Assembly: GCA_003956705.1 (NCBI GenBank)
Contig: QZCP01000213.1
Span: 45,247 to 109,246 of the forward strand
Length of the DNA stretch: 64,000 nucleotides
DNA from: Brevipalpus yothersi
Lineage: Eukaryota; Arthropoda; Arachnida; Trombidiformes; Tenuipalpidae
Direction: 5' to 3'
This document shows, piece by piece, positions 41,567 through 56,305 of this stretch. The position numbers were made by a program, and so were the translations under genes. Every line of letters begins with the position of its first letter. Position 1 is the stretch's first letter. The notes under the pieces are model-generated. The model was not told where the DNA came from. It saw only the letters and a list, made by a program, of their open reading frames with translations, and did not search any database.

Positions 41567-44500
41567 AACAATCTTGAATACACATTCTTTTGGCTTTGGG
41601 TTAACCATAAAGTTGAGTAGGACGATGTCATCATGACAGTGGTTATCGTTTACGTAGATTGAAATTTACCAGATGAACGCAGCATGATAAAAGTAGATGA
41701 TTGATGGTTTGTACTCGTTCCTCTTCTCATCTCTCTGGTATCCCGCTGAATTCTTCTTACTTAGCCCTCACAGTTGCTCCTATGGTGTGTCTGTGTATAT
41801 ATATCTATGCCTACATGGTACATACATACAAGCAAACTATCCAATGCCCAAATTCCATTAGAATGATGGAAAACGCTAAGTATTTCGTTGATGAAATTGG
41901 AGTATCTATAGTAGCACTATTTTCTTACTGATTCCTTCTCATCCTCATCCTCATCCTAACTCTTCATCTTATTTCTATTCTCTAGCTTCAATCTTCTTCA
42001 AGTTGATACACTTTCTTCATCCGTTACTTGATAAACATTCATTAGAGCTTCCTTAATCTTTATCATCTTTTTACCGCTAGCTTTTCTTTCAGACTTTCTT
42101 TCTCTTTCTCTTTTCTTTCACAACTTGATCCTTTTGCTATACAAGATTTCCAAGTTTCATTTCCTAATGAACATTTCCATTTTCATTTGTATGTATGTGC
42201 CTCATCTAGCTCCAATTGAAAGTTACTAGCCAAATCATTCACCATGATTCTTTCCCTGGTGGATGCTATTATTGTTGCTGCTTCCCAAATTGCTTGTATA
42301 TACTTTTCCATGAAAACAGTATTCACACATATCCAACAATCGGATTGAAGAGTGAATCAATTCAACTTATCCAATAGTAACAGATAATGAACACTCTAAT
42401 CTTTTTCGAATTTGCCCACACAAGCACACACACACATGCACACATTCCTGTATGTATTCCATGGATTCCTTCCATGGAGAAAGTACATGTATATATAAGT
42501 ATCAAAAGCAGCAAGTTCAAAAAGTAACTACTCATGAACATGGTAAATACTGTCAAAGTCTAATCTACATTCTGTCTAACTTTCTTATCACAAGCATTTT
42601 GGGTTGAAATTTGCTTGACATTTCATGCATGTTACTTTATTTTGAAATTTTTTGGTAAACATTGACTTTTAACGTTCCTTTATCTTTCTCTTCCTATTTC
42701 TTCTTACCTCGTTTACCATGTTGTTTTCTATCCTGTCAGTAGGATTTGAATTTGATGTCACCTTAACTCAGTCCCAATACAACCACCTTATATCTATCAG
42801 TTATATAAAGAGATTCAAAGTGTCTCGTGAATTTTGTTGTTGTTTAAAGAGATTAGAATGTTGGCTGATGCTAGTAGTTGAAATTTTCTCCCTCTTTTCT
42901 GGTGACACTTGACCCCAGAAAAACATCTAAATGATAATGTCTTGATGAAAAAGACAGAGAAATGGAAAGAGAGAGAGAGAGAGAATAAAAATTTTCATTC
43001 TATTTATAGTGATAATGTTGAAATGAATCAAATTACCGAGGCTTTCTATCTGATGGATCTAGCTAACTCATATTTCTGTCCCTAACGGTATTACCAGTTC
43101 CCATGTGTATTTTTTATTTTTTCGATTTTCAGTCTACATGATGGTTGGAAAAAAATATTGTTTCTTTTTTCTCTCCATTTATCCATTCTTAGCACAGTTT
43201 AGCTGTCATACTACTTACACTTTCACTGGATGAGAGATCAAATTTACCAACTTATCGCTCATCTTTCCGCCAGAAATACTAGACAAGATTCTTCCCATTT
43301 TGCTCATCTTTCACCTGTCATTTGACTTATCATAAGACCAAGAAATTTTCTTTACTCCCAAATACTTTGGAAAAATACAACTTCCAGGGAACATCTCAAA
43401 TGACTCTGTGAGAATGTCAAAATCGTTCATTTGGAATGAGAGTTCTTAAGATAAGCTTCACAGTGTACAAAGAAAAATTTTACAGACCAGAAAACTCGGA
43501 TCATGAGTTTGATTAGTTATCTGAGAGGTTCACTGTGCAATTCAAAGTTTTTTTTCGCATCATAACTCACCAATTATTCATCTTTTTCATTGCATTATAG
43601 TTGGTCGAATTCCGGTGGACACCGATTTGACTTCAGACGATGAAAGTTTGGAAGAATATCAATTGAAAGCCAATGGATTGATGCCTGGCGGAGCCTGGGA
43701 ACCCAATCAATGTCGTGCTAGACACAAAGTGGCCATCATCATACCTTATCGAGATAGAAAGGATCATCTTCATGCTCTTTTACATCATCTTCATCCTATC
43801 CTCCAGCGTCAACAAATTAGCTACAGAATATATGTTGTTGAACAGGTAAGCTTTACACAGGCCTCAAGCTTTCCCAGAGTGACTTTACATAGAGAATGGA
43901 AAAACATTCTCATTCCACACAATCCTCATGTTTATCCATGAAAATGTCCCTTCCTTTTTTCCACTCAAATATGTCACCAAAATAGCTGAATTTTTTTCTT
44001 TCTCTTTCTTTTCCTCTCTCTTTCTCTGTTTCCGGAACTTCAGTGAATTCAGCTCTAACATGAGAAGAAAAAAATTGACATAGAAATCGATAGATTCTCT
44101 CTCTCTCTTTCAAGTGTACACTTACACTGAAGGCTCAAATTGTCAAAGCGAGTTCTTATTTCATTTTATAACCTTGTTCTTTCTTCTTCCACTGCCTTAC
44201 ATGTATATAGATCTTATAGTTTTCGCTAGGAAAAATATATATATACGAGCCCAAAGTTCAGTCAAGATTATTTTGTCGACTATATCATTTGTTATTGTTG
44301 ATTCGGTCACTCTATAATTTATCTACCTGATATTTTTCTCTCTCTTTCTCTCCATAATATTATGCTTAGAAGAACATTTGAATCACATGCTGAGTGTGAA
44401 ATATGTCCATATGCACAAGCTCTTATGATCTGTTTTGGTGGCCAAAAGCGGAGTTTTTCGTCATAAAATTCTGCTTACACCATGAATTCTTATTTTCTTT

Positions 44501-44791
44501 CTTTCTTTCTTTCTTTCTTTCTCTCTCTTTTCTCAACATCTCCTCACGGCTCATGTAAGTTTGGTACCATTTGAGTAAGCAAAATTGCTACACTCTAATG
44601 ATATGTAATTCAAAGGAATGATAGTGAGCTGAATGTGGCTATAGTGATGATTGAATCAAGTGTAGTATCAACAAGCGAGTGAAACAGTTTTTCGAAGCTC
44701 AAGTGAACTAAGTAAAGGAAATGAGAGAGAGAGAGAGAGAGGTTCAAAGAACGCAATGAACAGTAACTAAATGAAGAAAGTTGATATACTC

Positions 44792-44829
<38 letters not shown>

Positions 44830-46589
44830 TAACCAAGTGAGACATCATCTTTGATGACTTTCCGTCTTACAGATGAGAATCGTTGTTGTTCTTAGATAGT
44901 TTCTCATTTCCTATTGACTTTTCGAGGCTTGTGGCTGTACATTAGTACATGACCATTGAGTAGCGAAGAAGTGTTTATTATTCTCGGGAAAGAATAAAAA
45001 TATCACGAGAAAATGTCTACTTTTTCGGATATTGATTCTTCTTCTCTGTTTTTTTACTTCGGGAATTTTGTGATACGATCACAATTTCTGCCAATGTTTC
45101 ATCATGAATGTTGAAATATCTCATTAAGGTAGGGTTTCATAACAGCCAGTAAGATTGGAAGGGAAACATTGGCAAATTCACTCTTCTGATCGAAAAGAGT
45201 TGATCGATTCTAGTAGTAGTAGAATATCCAATTAGAATTCCAAGAAATCAGTGCTCATAATACCTATTGAACCAGATTTTATTCCTTTCTCTCTGCCATC
45301 ATTCTGACTTGTATACAAAATAACGCAATAATTGACAAACTGCATGAGTTTCTCAACATCAATTGACTTGATCAAATTTTTTTTCCACTAATTTTGAACG
45401 TTAATTCATGAGATGCTAACTAATTTTTTTCCTCCCAATCATTTCAATGAGCATCTTTTTCTGAATGACTTTCTCTTTCACCACTTTGATTGCTCACACA
45501 ATGTCACAATAAATCAACCAAATAGCAAAAGCAAACTAGCGTATGATGTTAATAATGGAGCTACAATCTTCTGAATGAATACTGTAATTTCGTTTACTTT
45601 ACTGGCTTGGGTAAAACTTTCCATTGATTCATTTATTTTCCCGGAAAAATAGGATATGAGAGGAGAAAAGTGCTCTTCATCTCATCTACAATTGCTACTT
45701 TATTCTTTCAATACTTTTTTCATCCCCTGTGAATATCTGGTAGAGAGGAAGAGAGAGGAAGAGTTTTGTTCTTGGTCCCCATATTTTTATATTGAAATAT
45801 ACATGTATATGACTCTGTCTCTTTCTTTTTCAACAATTTCTTTGTATAATGAAAAAAATTTTCTCCTATAACTTTTATCTTTATTAATTGAACCATGGCT
45901 GTTTACTCTCAAAGTTCCATCAGGAAGTGTATCAGATAATCAAGTTTTCTCCACAAAATAGATGCTCACAGGAATATTCTCAGAAAATGGAGGAATTTTC
46001 TCTCTCCCTCTCTTCCGAACAGCTCTATGGAGTAAACGTTCCATCTCTAGATATCAATATATATGGATAGATAAATATCCACTCTTCAAGTGAGTGTATG
46101 TTGATTCAATTTAGGTTTCATCGGAAAGCAAATGTTTACCATGGTCCAATATCTTTTCAATTTTGTGGATGAAATTTTTATCCGGACATTCATGTGAACC
46201 AGATCATATGCTCGACGTGTTTCACGTTCATCTCTTGACTGGAATTTGAATCATTGAAAATACAGTTATACAGAAAATGAAGGTGTTTCCAATCAAAACA
46301 GATTTTGCCCACACTTATTTAGCTCCACTTTTGTCAACTAGCTTGCTAACCTGCTAACTTGCTCAGTATACTCATGTTATAATGCCCAGCTGATTGATTG
46401 ATTCTCAGGTTCTTATTAATCTTTTGGCCATGATTTATTCCATATTTTCTCTCTTACTTTTCCTAACGGTATCAATAACATGATATCTGATTCCATTTTG
46501 ACCTATTCATTGACTTTTTGAGGAAGAAGGAGAATATACTAGTTATCTTTATGAAGCGTATTACTCCATTCGTTTTCACTCTCACTTTC

Positions 46590-46644
<55 letters not shown>

Positions 46645-47147
46645 ATGTCCAAAGTTCTCAGTGATTTGCTCAGAGAACCTTGAATGTGTGATTGCTTGTT
46701 CTATCGGTTAGAAAGATTTGTTAAGCATTGAGCGTTTCTTCCATCTCTATTGGACCTTTGATTTGCGATTCTCTATTCCAAACGAACTTTTACTTGATTG
46801 ATTTTCTGTATCTTTCACTTGACTCACCAGCGTCTTATTAGATCATGACTTGGGAAGCTGGACAAGTCGAGCTTATTTCCTTTATTTCTCGACTGCAATG
46901 CTTCACTTCATACCCTCTAAAATTGAATTATTCTTCTCTCGAGCCAGCTTTCTTTAACCATTGTTCTGACCTCTATTCCAGACTAACTTTTATTCATCTG
47001 ATATCGGAAAGAATATAAATATCTTGCCTTCTTTCCTCTCTCTCTCTCTTTGTGATTGTGAGTTTGATTCTTATTTGAATATCGATTTTCTTTCAACTCA
47101 AAACGTAGGCAGCTCTATCATTCCTCTCTACTTTCTGATGGACATTG

Positions 47148-47222
<75 letters not shown>

Positions 47223-50200
47223 AGTTCATGAATTTGAAAAGAATTTTTCCTCATTCCCAAGCAAATTCTACTCATGCATGCTCGATTGAGATGTTATTCT
47301 GGATCAAAAATTTTTCGACAAGCCTCCTTCAAACTAATAGACTTTGATTCCTTAGGATCATTCAAGCAGGCATCACATCTTTATGCAGAAGCAAAAAGTT
47401 TAAAAATTCCAAACAGCACTTTGTATACAACATGCATAAGAATTGAGCGGGAAAGATGGTAAGATTGCCCTTTGAGTTCATAAATTGTCAATGAAATCAC
47501 GCAAAAGAGTTCCATAAACATCGATTCTCCTGGGGAAAGAGAGAAGAGAGAAAACTAATACAAACAAAATATCATACAGATTTTGATCCAAATCATCGTG
47601 AAGAATTGTATTTCAATCCAGATTTATTGTCCCAAGAGTAGACTGTTTCTACATAGTATTCATGAAATCAGATGAACATGAAAGTTGATCAGATGGATCT
47701 AAAGGGCTTCGAGGTGATAGTTCAAGCCTACATGGAAGCGAAAGGAGGAGAATTCAAGAGATAGAGAGAGAGACGAACAAAATGTTCAGAAAAGATGCTT
47801 GCCAAAGCAGAGATGCCTGTATCAATTGTGTTCATCTCTATTGGATACATAATTAGAGAGGTCTTCTTCCTTGATCATGACAAGATAAGTGGCCCTATTC
47901 TATTGATTTGATCTATATGTTAGTTTGTATGGTATCAAGGCAGATAGTACATACTTTGGATCGTAAGAATGTCATTAAAAATGACCGAAGACATACACGT
48001 AACGATGAAAGTGAGGAGAGGCTAAAAGATTAATCATTGCACACTCCTTCTCCTCATCTTACTTCACTAAGACTTTTTCTCACTGATTATCATTTTGATC
48101 ATATCGGACTTGCCAATGTTACTCTTCCATTGTACACTGCTCGATCATGGCTTCAGAGTATCCATGATCTATCCAAGTCCACTGTTCATCTTACATTGCA
48201 AATAGGCTAACGTTCAGCTTGTTGGTATCATATATGTTTGGTAGTATCTTTGTCAACGAAATCTCATGATTTTGTTTTGCGAAATTCGTCTCCTCATTCG
48301 AAACACAACGTGATTGCATTCGCCACATGAAATCCTGACAATGGATAGTGATTTATTCAGAAAACAGAGCACGCTTCCAATCATCCGTGGATGAGGAGCA
48401 TAAAGTCAGGCATTCTTGGATTCTTGGATTCCTCTTTGGATGTGTATTCACCAAATGATCATCTCGCAGCCTCCCTCTCTCTCTTTGCCTAGCTTATTCC
48501 TTCTTTTTCTTCTTCTTGAAGTTCCTATTCTGGTGAACAGTAGCAATATTCTGACTCAAGAGTAAGAACAAAATTGCCAGCTCATGGGGTTTCTCTCCTT
48601 AATCTTATACACGATGACACTTTTCCTCGTCTCACTATTTTCCTATGTCCATCTCATCTCATCTCATCTTAGCTTTTCCATCTTCCTCATTCTACTTTCA
48701 TTCTCATCTTCTCGTCTTCTCGCATCTTCTTTCTCTCTCTCTCTCTTTTGCTATTCCTTTTCCGGACCAAAGGCAATCGAAGGGATCAACATTTGCCTGG
48801 TAAACTTTTCCCAAGTCTAGGCATAGTCAACTTAATCACATAGAAATAGGTTACTTTTGCCTCAATTTTTTTACTCACTGTGAGTGTTTCCTCTATCTGA
48901 TATACACTTTTAGGCTAAATTGTGGAGCCTCTGGAAGAGCTGTAGACACGATAGTGTATCGATTAGTTTGACCTGTTGGATAGAGAATACACAAGAAGAA
49001 GCTGTACCATCAACACCAAGTTTAGCTTATGTATTGGCGAATAGGTTGGCTCGATATTGTTGATTGATTTTGACCAGTCCACGAATCTCTTGACACCAAG
49101 CTCTTCACGCTTCAATTATCTTCTTACGTTGATTGTATTTTCGTCATGTTCCATTTTCATCTAGTTAGATGTATAAAATGGCAATCCTACTTCCACTATT
49201 ATTTGGAAAATGTTTCACTTTCTCTCTCTCTCTCTCTTTCTTTCTTTTGGTGCTTTTCTGATGGTCAAATTTTCTTTTCTCATGTAGCTAGTAGGATAGC
49301 CCTACGATTTAAGCCCATCTAAAATACACATGGACACACTTTTTTGACAATGTCCAGTGAATTCGTGAGCTGGCCTCTGATTTTTGGTGAGGTTAAACTC
49401 AGTATGGTAGTGAACATTGTCATAATAATCGATTTTTCTGACCTGTCAGCCAATCTTTTTCCACCCAAAATGAGAGTAACTTGAGCATTTTTCACTTTTC
49501 CAGCCTTTTTCTTTATCCGTCCATTCGTTTATCGAAAAGTAGACAGAGAAGTGGATAAGCTTGCCAAAAAGATTTGTCATCATTGCTTGTATTCTCTTGG
49601 TCTGGTATATGTACCATCTCTGAAAATCTTTTCCATTCTGACCATGAAGTCATATGGCCATGTGTGTGTATATATATATGAACCCCTCGTAAGTCTACAC
49701 TATAGTTGCGTTGACAGAATTTTGATACCTTAATCCGAATGAAAGACATGAGGGGTTGACTGAGTAAAAAAGAATAAGAAGACACATTGTATGTGTGTAT
49801 GTGTGTGTGGGAATACTAGATTCTTAGCAGTCATTGTTTGACTTTCTATCACTCCTGTATCAATTTGACATTATGAGCCGGTATAGTAAACTCATCAAGA
49901 ATAATTCATGCACACACGTAAGAGGGAAAGAGAGAGAGAAAAGTTCCCATCCGAATATGAGTCTATGAATCTGTGCAAATACTTTTGTCAATGTCAAATG
50001 ACAGTCTTATATCAAGTCATATCAAGTAAGCCATTCCATTTCTTCCACTCCATCACCCACCTAGTCGAGAATGAGGTCAATCTTCAGTATATTTTTCTGT
50101 AGATGATTCTTCCAATCTTTACAGATGAAAGTTTCTATCAAAATAATCAGTTTTTCTCACAATCATATCAATAAACAGCTCAGTAGGTCAACCCATCTTT

Positions 50201-50986
50201 TTGAATTGATGTTCTTCTCCCATAGCTATGTTCTCCTTGTTTTCTTATCGACTGTAATATCAGACTAGAATTCTCATCACTTACAGGGTATTAGTATTAT
50301 TCCCTATGAATTGTGCTATTTTAGCTTATTTTATCCAAAGCAAAAATACACACATCAAGAGTCCGGAACATCTAGACTAAACTTTCGTTGAATTTTTGTA
50401 ATAATCCTTCCCCTTTTTAAATTTTGACTATTCTCTGAGAAAATCATGAGATGATATATCATCAAATGAATTGAATATCATTTGGCTTGATTAGCAGCCT
50501 TAGTTCCATAGATGAGGTTAGCTTTGTGCTCTACTGTTTTTGTACACTTTTTCTCTGTTGATTCACACTTTTTTTGCCATTTCATTACCATAAATTAGAT
50601 TATGCAAATGAATTCCTCTTTTTTCCCTTTTGACATTGAACAGTTTGCAAGGAGTTAGAGTGAGAGAGTGTAGAAAAAACGTAGATGATAAAAGTAACAA
50701 CATAGAGGAAGAATATTCACTCAACAAAGACTATGAAAATAGGCCATATATTGAATAATGAGTCATTTGAATCTATTACAAAATTTCAAGTATAATCGCA
50801 TCGCGTTCATATTTGATGGAAATTTAATCCATCAAAAATCGAACTGAATGGCTGAAATATTCAATAGATATTCAAGAAATAGGAGCTCAACTATTCAATT
50901 TCCTTGCCATTCATAAGACAGTCTCAACTGGGAATCTGATTCTAACTCTCTCCAAGAATATCTCATTTTGGTCTCAAATCTTCGCA

Positions 50987-51017
<31 letters not shown>

Positions 51018-51956
51018 ATGATGGTTTCAAATCAGGTGATATAAATGTGAGGAACTTTATCTCCACCAGGATTCATCTGTGTCTAGAGAGCTCAAGTTGC
51101 TCCAAGCCTTTACAGAATTTGTGTGAGAGTTTGTCTAAAGTAGCCATGGACCATCGTAATTCTAGAAAAATAGTGAAAGATAGAAGAAAGTCTTGCACAA
51201 TCTTGAGAATATCGAAACCCATCCATGTTATCAGAGCCATATTGTCGTCCACTTATCGAGAATTCTTGCAATCCATTCATCAAGTGGAAGCAAAGATCAA
51301 GTGTCAGGCAATCAAATGTTCTCATCATCATGCATCAGAACTATTCTATCTCTCTAGACCTGGTTGATATGCTTATAGTAAACCAGACTCTTCCCTTTGG
51401 TTGAGAGTTTCAATGACGATAGTTATAGCGTGAAAAGAGGAGAAGAAAAGTGTCAACATGACAGATTTTTCTGATTCATCCAGAATCATTTTAGAGGATT
51501 TTGATCTCTGATGTGAAACGAAATGATTGCGGTTGCCCTAAAGGCTTTGAAAGTTTGTCCACTTCCTCTTTCTATCTCTCCCTCTCTCTTTCAACAAATG
51601 ATATCAATTCCCGTTAACCTAGTGTGCACCTTAATCCACGCATCTAGCTAGAGAATCTCACAGCTTTTTGTCATAATTGAAATACCTTGAGGCATTGAGC
51701 GTTCAATAATCGTTCGGAAACATTTTCTCTCTTCTCAAGTTGATTACAATTGGGATGTGGGCATAAGAGAAAAAGAAAGAGAGTAGGAGAAGATGGACAG
51801 TTCTGTTTTCCTTACTATCGGTTAGATGGATCACCTCAATTTTTCTCATCCTTTTCCCTTATCATGTCCATTGGTAAGCCAACAAAGTGATAAATGAACT
51901 GCCATACTTTCTAATTTGAAACCCATTGCTCTTTACTGATTCTTGCTATTCCTCCA

Positions 51957-52008
<52 letters not shown>

Positions 52009-55000
52009 GCCTGTGTTATTGGCCACTCTTCTTACTTCCAGTACACGTTATGCTTTATATCATTCTGTTGCCACTCTGAGAGGTGTTCAGATACTGTGTT
52101 CATTGGATATCATGTCTTTCTATTTCATCTTTCATCTCCTTCTTCTTCTCTTCTTCACCCACTTTTCTTCCTTCCAATCTATTCCAACTCTATTCATTCT
52201 CATCCATCATCATTGCCTTCACTATTTTGGCATTGCATTTTTTCCCGCCAATCCTATTGACCAATGTATTCCCTTCCTATGAACAAAAATATGTTCACAT
52301 AGACACACACATATACAGAAACACACACAATCTGATCAAATAGATTGCAATATGACGAATAGATTAATCATATGAATTTTCTTTTTTTTCGTTTCTTTTC
52401 TTCTCTCTCATAGTTTGGCAACGATACTTTCAACAAAGGTGTTCTGATGAATGCTGGCGTTCGAGAAGCCTTAAAAGACGGTGATTTTAATTGTTTCATT
52501 TTTCATGATGTGGATCTCATACCGGAAGACGATCGCAATCTGTATTCATGTCCATCTATTCCGCGCCACATGTCAGTTGCTGTGGATAAATTTAATTACA
52601 CGTAAGTGATTCTTAATCTTTTGTGATCCAATGGTGCTGACTCTTTTGGACCACTCAAATCATTAACTTTACCACCGTAAAAATGGTAAAATAAGATTTT
52701 TTACTCGACTCGGGACTTAAAATGGATTTTCATGAATATTCATATCGCATGTAGATTATAGTCAGGGGAACAAAACATCTCCTCTTGGGGTAATCAATAA
52801 TGGATGAACTGGAATTGACTTAATTACCGCCTTATATATATGAGCAGATTTTTTGCTCAGACTGATTTCAACTATCAACATGCACCATTTTTCCTTGAAG
52901 AAGAATTTGAATAACAGGAGAAAAAAATTCTCTTATCCGAATTTTTTCCCCTTGGTTTTGCTCTGTACATCTTTCTTGCTGGTAAAAGCATGAGAAAATT
53001 GATTAGAAATTAGATTTTCTCTATTATTCTGACGAGAATCTTCTCTGAAAATACTGCTACTAGAGAAGAATACTTCATTCATTGCTGTCATAAAATCAGT
53101 GTTAAATAATGCAAATCTGATTTACCTTAAGTGAATCTTATTTTTCTTTCGCTCTCTCTTCCTTCCTTCTACTAACTTCAATACAGACTTCCATATCCTT
53201 ATCTGGTTGGAGGTGTTTTCGCCATAAGTAAAGCCCATTTCACTTTGGTCAATGGCTATTCCAATTTATATTGGGGTTGGGGTGGAGAAGACGATGACAT
53301 GGCCCACAGGTGAGTACTCTATCTATCTGACTCTCTTCTATATATATTTGACTGGCTTGTGGTCATCTCGCGTTCTATCTATGTTCAATGGCAATCAACT
53401 GAAGAAATCATCATCGGTTCCTGGACACTTCATGCTTCGAATCATCTTATTGGACTTGATCTTGGAACACTTTATTCCTGGGCCAAAGAGAGAGTAAGAA
53501 AGAGAGAGGAGAAAGAGAGAGGAGAAAAAGATCTTTTCTAGATTAGGTTTTCAATTTTCTTTCATTTCCTTCCTTACTGAATAGCCGATAGTCAGCCAGC
53601 CACTAGAAAAGAGAAAGATAAAAAGAGCGTGTTTCCTTTCATTTAGGGTTCTCAGCTTTTTATCCGAAAAAGGTGCATCAAAGTTTTAGTTAATGGAGCT
53701 TGATACACAATTTTGGGACTTAGAAGAGAGAAAGAGAAAGAAAAAGAAAGACCTCTATTTGATAAAAGTATGGGGAAAGATTCGTGTTCTTATTTTCTTT
53801 TCGTGTATCTTACTCAGATAGACCTATCTTTCAGTTCTCGAGATAGACTGAATGTTGAGATTTCCCAAGATCATTGGAGGACGGAGCAAGAGAAAGTCTA
53901 TGTGTCTTCTTGAGGAGCAACCAAAGTGCCACTAGAAAATAGTATGTATGTATGTTGCTTGTGGTGGTGATTCAGGCACAAAACAAAGATTCACAGAACA
54001 CATTTACTTGTTCAATTTGTCTACCGATCCAATGGACACCGAAAGAGAGAGAGAGAGAGAGAGAGAGAATAACAGTCCAAAAGAATGTAATGTACTTCAA
54101 TCTTACTCTTTTCCTAGTTCATGATGATATACAGAAACATAGTTAGACAATCGAGCTCATCTAGACTCCCAGAAGCTTATCGTGAAGGGGAATCATTTGT
54201 TTTTACTTTTTATTCCCAGATGATTTTTCTTTATATCTTCTTTCCACTAAGCTTAAGTGATATTTTCATTGAAATTTGAGTTAAAAATTTTTGCAACACA
54301 ATCTACTTCAAATTGGAAGCATAATTCTTTTTAACAATCATATAAGTCTAGCTTGAGCTCATCTTTCATGTTCTCTTTCCATCTTGTTCCCAGCATTTCC
54401 TCAGTCTGAGTATTGCTTGGCAGAATAGGTGGCTTTCTCGAAATTTTTTCTCATTAAGTAAGAAGCTTTTCTACCATTTAAAAGCTTTAATATCAAAGCT
54501 ATCATAATCGATGAAATCAATCTGTCCATTCCAACTCTCTAGGCTTCCACTTGCTCCTGAGAGCCCTTTACAATTTCCCAGAAAGACTTGACATCCCTAG
54601 AACTAAGATTCTACTAAGTAATCCACAATTTATCATGATGATTAGAGCCCATATCAACCCCTTCTTCTCGTATGTAAGGTATAGGTTTTCCACATCAGGA
54701 AAAGAATCTAAAGGTCAACCAGGTTTATTGTTTCTGTATCTCTTAAGTGTGTTTCCGTGATAGTGATGTCGGTTAACGGTAAAATATTGTAACAATTTTG
54801 CTTTCCTCTTGTTAAATCTGTTTCCTTTTGTCCTTCATTTTTTACATTGTTAACACATACTCACCCCAACACACATACACAGATTCATATATCACAAGTA
54901 TATATATATATGGGTTATGAGCATTTTTTGTGCTCAATCTTGCTCTCCTAATGATCTGATGCAGTTTGCTTCATGTGTGTGTGTGTATATACTCTTTCCT

Positions 55001-56254
55001 TCCCAAGTGCCATGATTGAGAGAAAAAAATTTTCCCTAGGAAAAAAATCTTGCGTTCCTCTGTAAAAAAAAGTATGACAAAATTTATGATCTTCATTCAA
55101 TTTTCTTTCTTTCTCTCTCTCTCTTCATTCTGGAAAAAAATGAATTCACTGAAGTACTAAAGTTGGCAGCGACAGGCCGTGATTTGAAGTCCTCACACAA
55201 TTGCCATTTCATTCAACTTTTTTTTTCTATTTCGACTAGCATTATTATTATTATTATTTAGAAGACAAACTCAGTGGTTAAATCTTTTTCTTCTTATTCC
55301 TTTCTGGTTGATCTCATCACTTGCTATTACTCTTCTTCTTTTTCTTCTTTTTCTTTTTCTTTGATAATCTTTCAACTTTCACAGATATGCCTGCATGTTA
55401 GTTTGAAAGTTCAAATAGAGAGAGAAAGATAACTACCAATGTGGGTGTGTGTGTGTTTGTGAAAAAGAGAAGTATTTTGGAAAATTTTTCCTGAAAATTA
55501 CCTGATTCTCCATGTGGAACAACTTGGTTTGATTTCCCATGTCATGTTATCCAATTTCGTTTTTCACTTTTACCATAATCATCTATCTGTGAATATTTCA
55601 ATTCAAAATGCTATTCATCTACTGGACTACTTTCCGCTTTCTCTAGCTCTCTATGTATAAAGGAATAGAGAGTAAATTTATCAACAAATCAGATATATAA
55701 AAGCATGCTTTTCATCAATGAATGCTTACATACCAAATATTCTGAGAATAGTACACACAAACACATACACAATGCATAGACACAATTCGAATTTCCATGA
55801 TGTAAAGTCGCTACGGGATTGAGAGCGTGTTAAGGGATCTGAGAGATCAAAAATGATCTGATGAGGTTAGTTGTACAAATGCAATATATGCACTCAAAGA
55901 CCCCGATGAATAGAGGCAATTTCGAATCTTCAAATCTTGAGAGTGAATATTTATTTCCTTTCACATTGGAGCCTAGAATTTTTCAAGGATCGCCAAAGCG
56001 TCAAAATAATATCACTTCACTCCATCAAGCATACATTCACACACACATATACTTTCACTTTTCTCTCTCTCTCTCTTTTTATCTGTTCTCCTATTCAACA
56101 TGAAGAAGCAAGTATCAAAGATCAACTTATTTTTTCTTCTTTTTCCCAAAGAATGGGTGAAAGAGGATCGAAAAATTCATGGATGCAGAAGATGCAGAAG
56201 ATGCAGAAGATGCAGAAGAGAAGGTGAAATAAAAATAGAAAGACAGAGGAAACA

Positions 56255-56305
<51 letters not shown>

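Larger units (their letters stand above)
43846..52413 (+). other. B4GALT-like intron 2 (8.6 kb)
   Basis: Contains (CTTT)n at 44495-44523 and 46609-46644, (GA)n at 44795-44827 and 47151-47219, and (CT)n at 46588-46608 and 51961-52002. The longest frames are under 120 codons and either include repeats or show no recognisable domain. No nested gene identified. Confidence 0.8.

Noticed and set aside
42545..42556. miR-8-like AATACTGTCA
   Set aside because: No complementary arm within 80 bases on either side.
49739..49756. miR-71-like TGAAAGACATG
   Set aside because: No hairpin and no miR-2 cluster nearby; the match ends after 11 bases.
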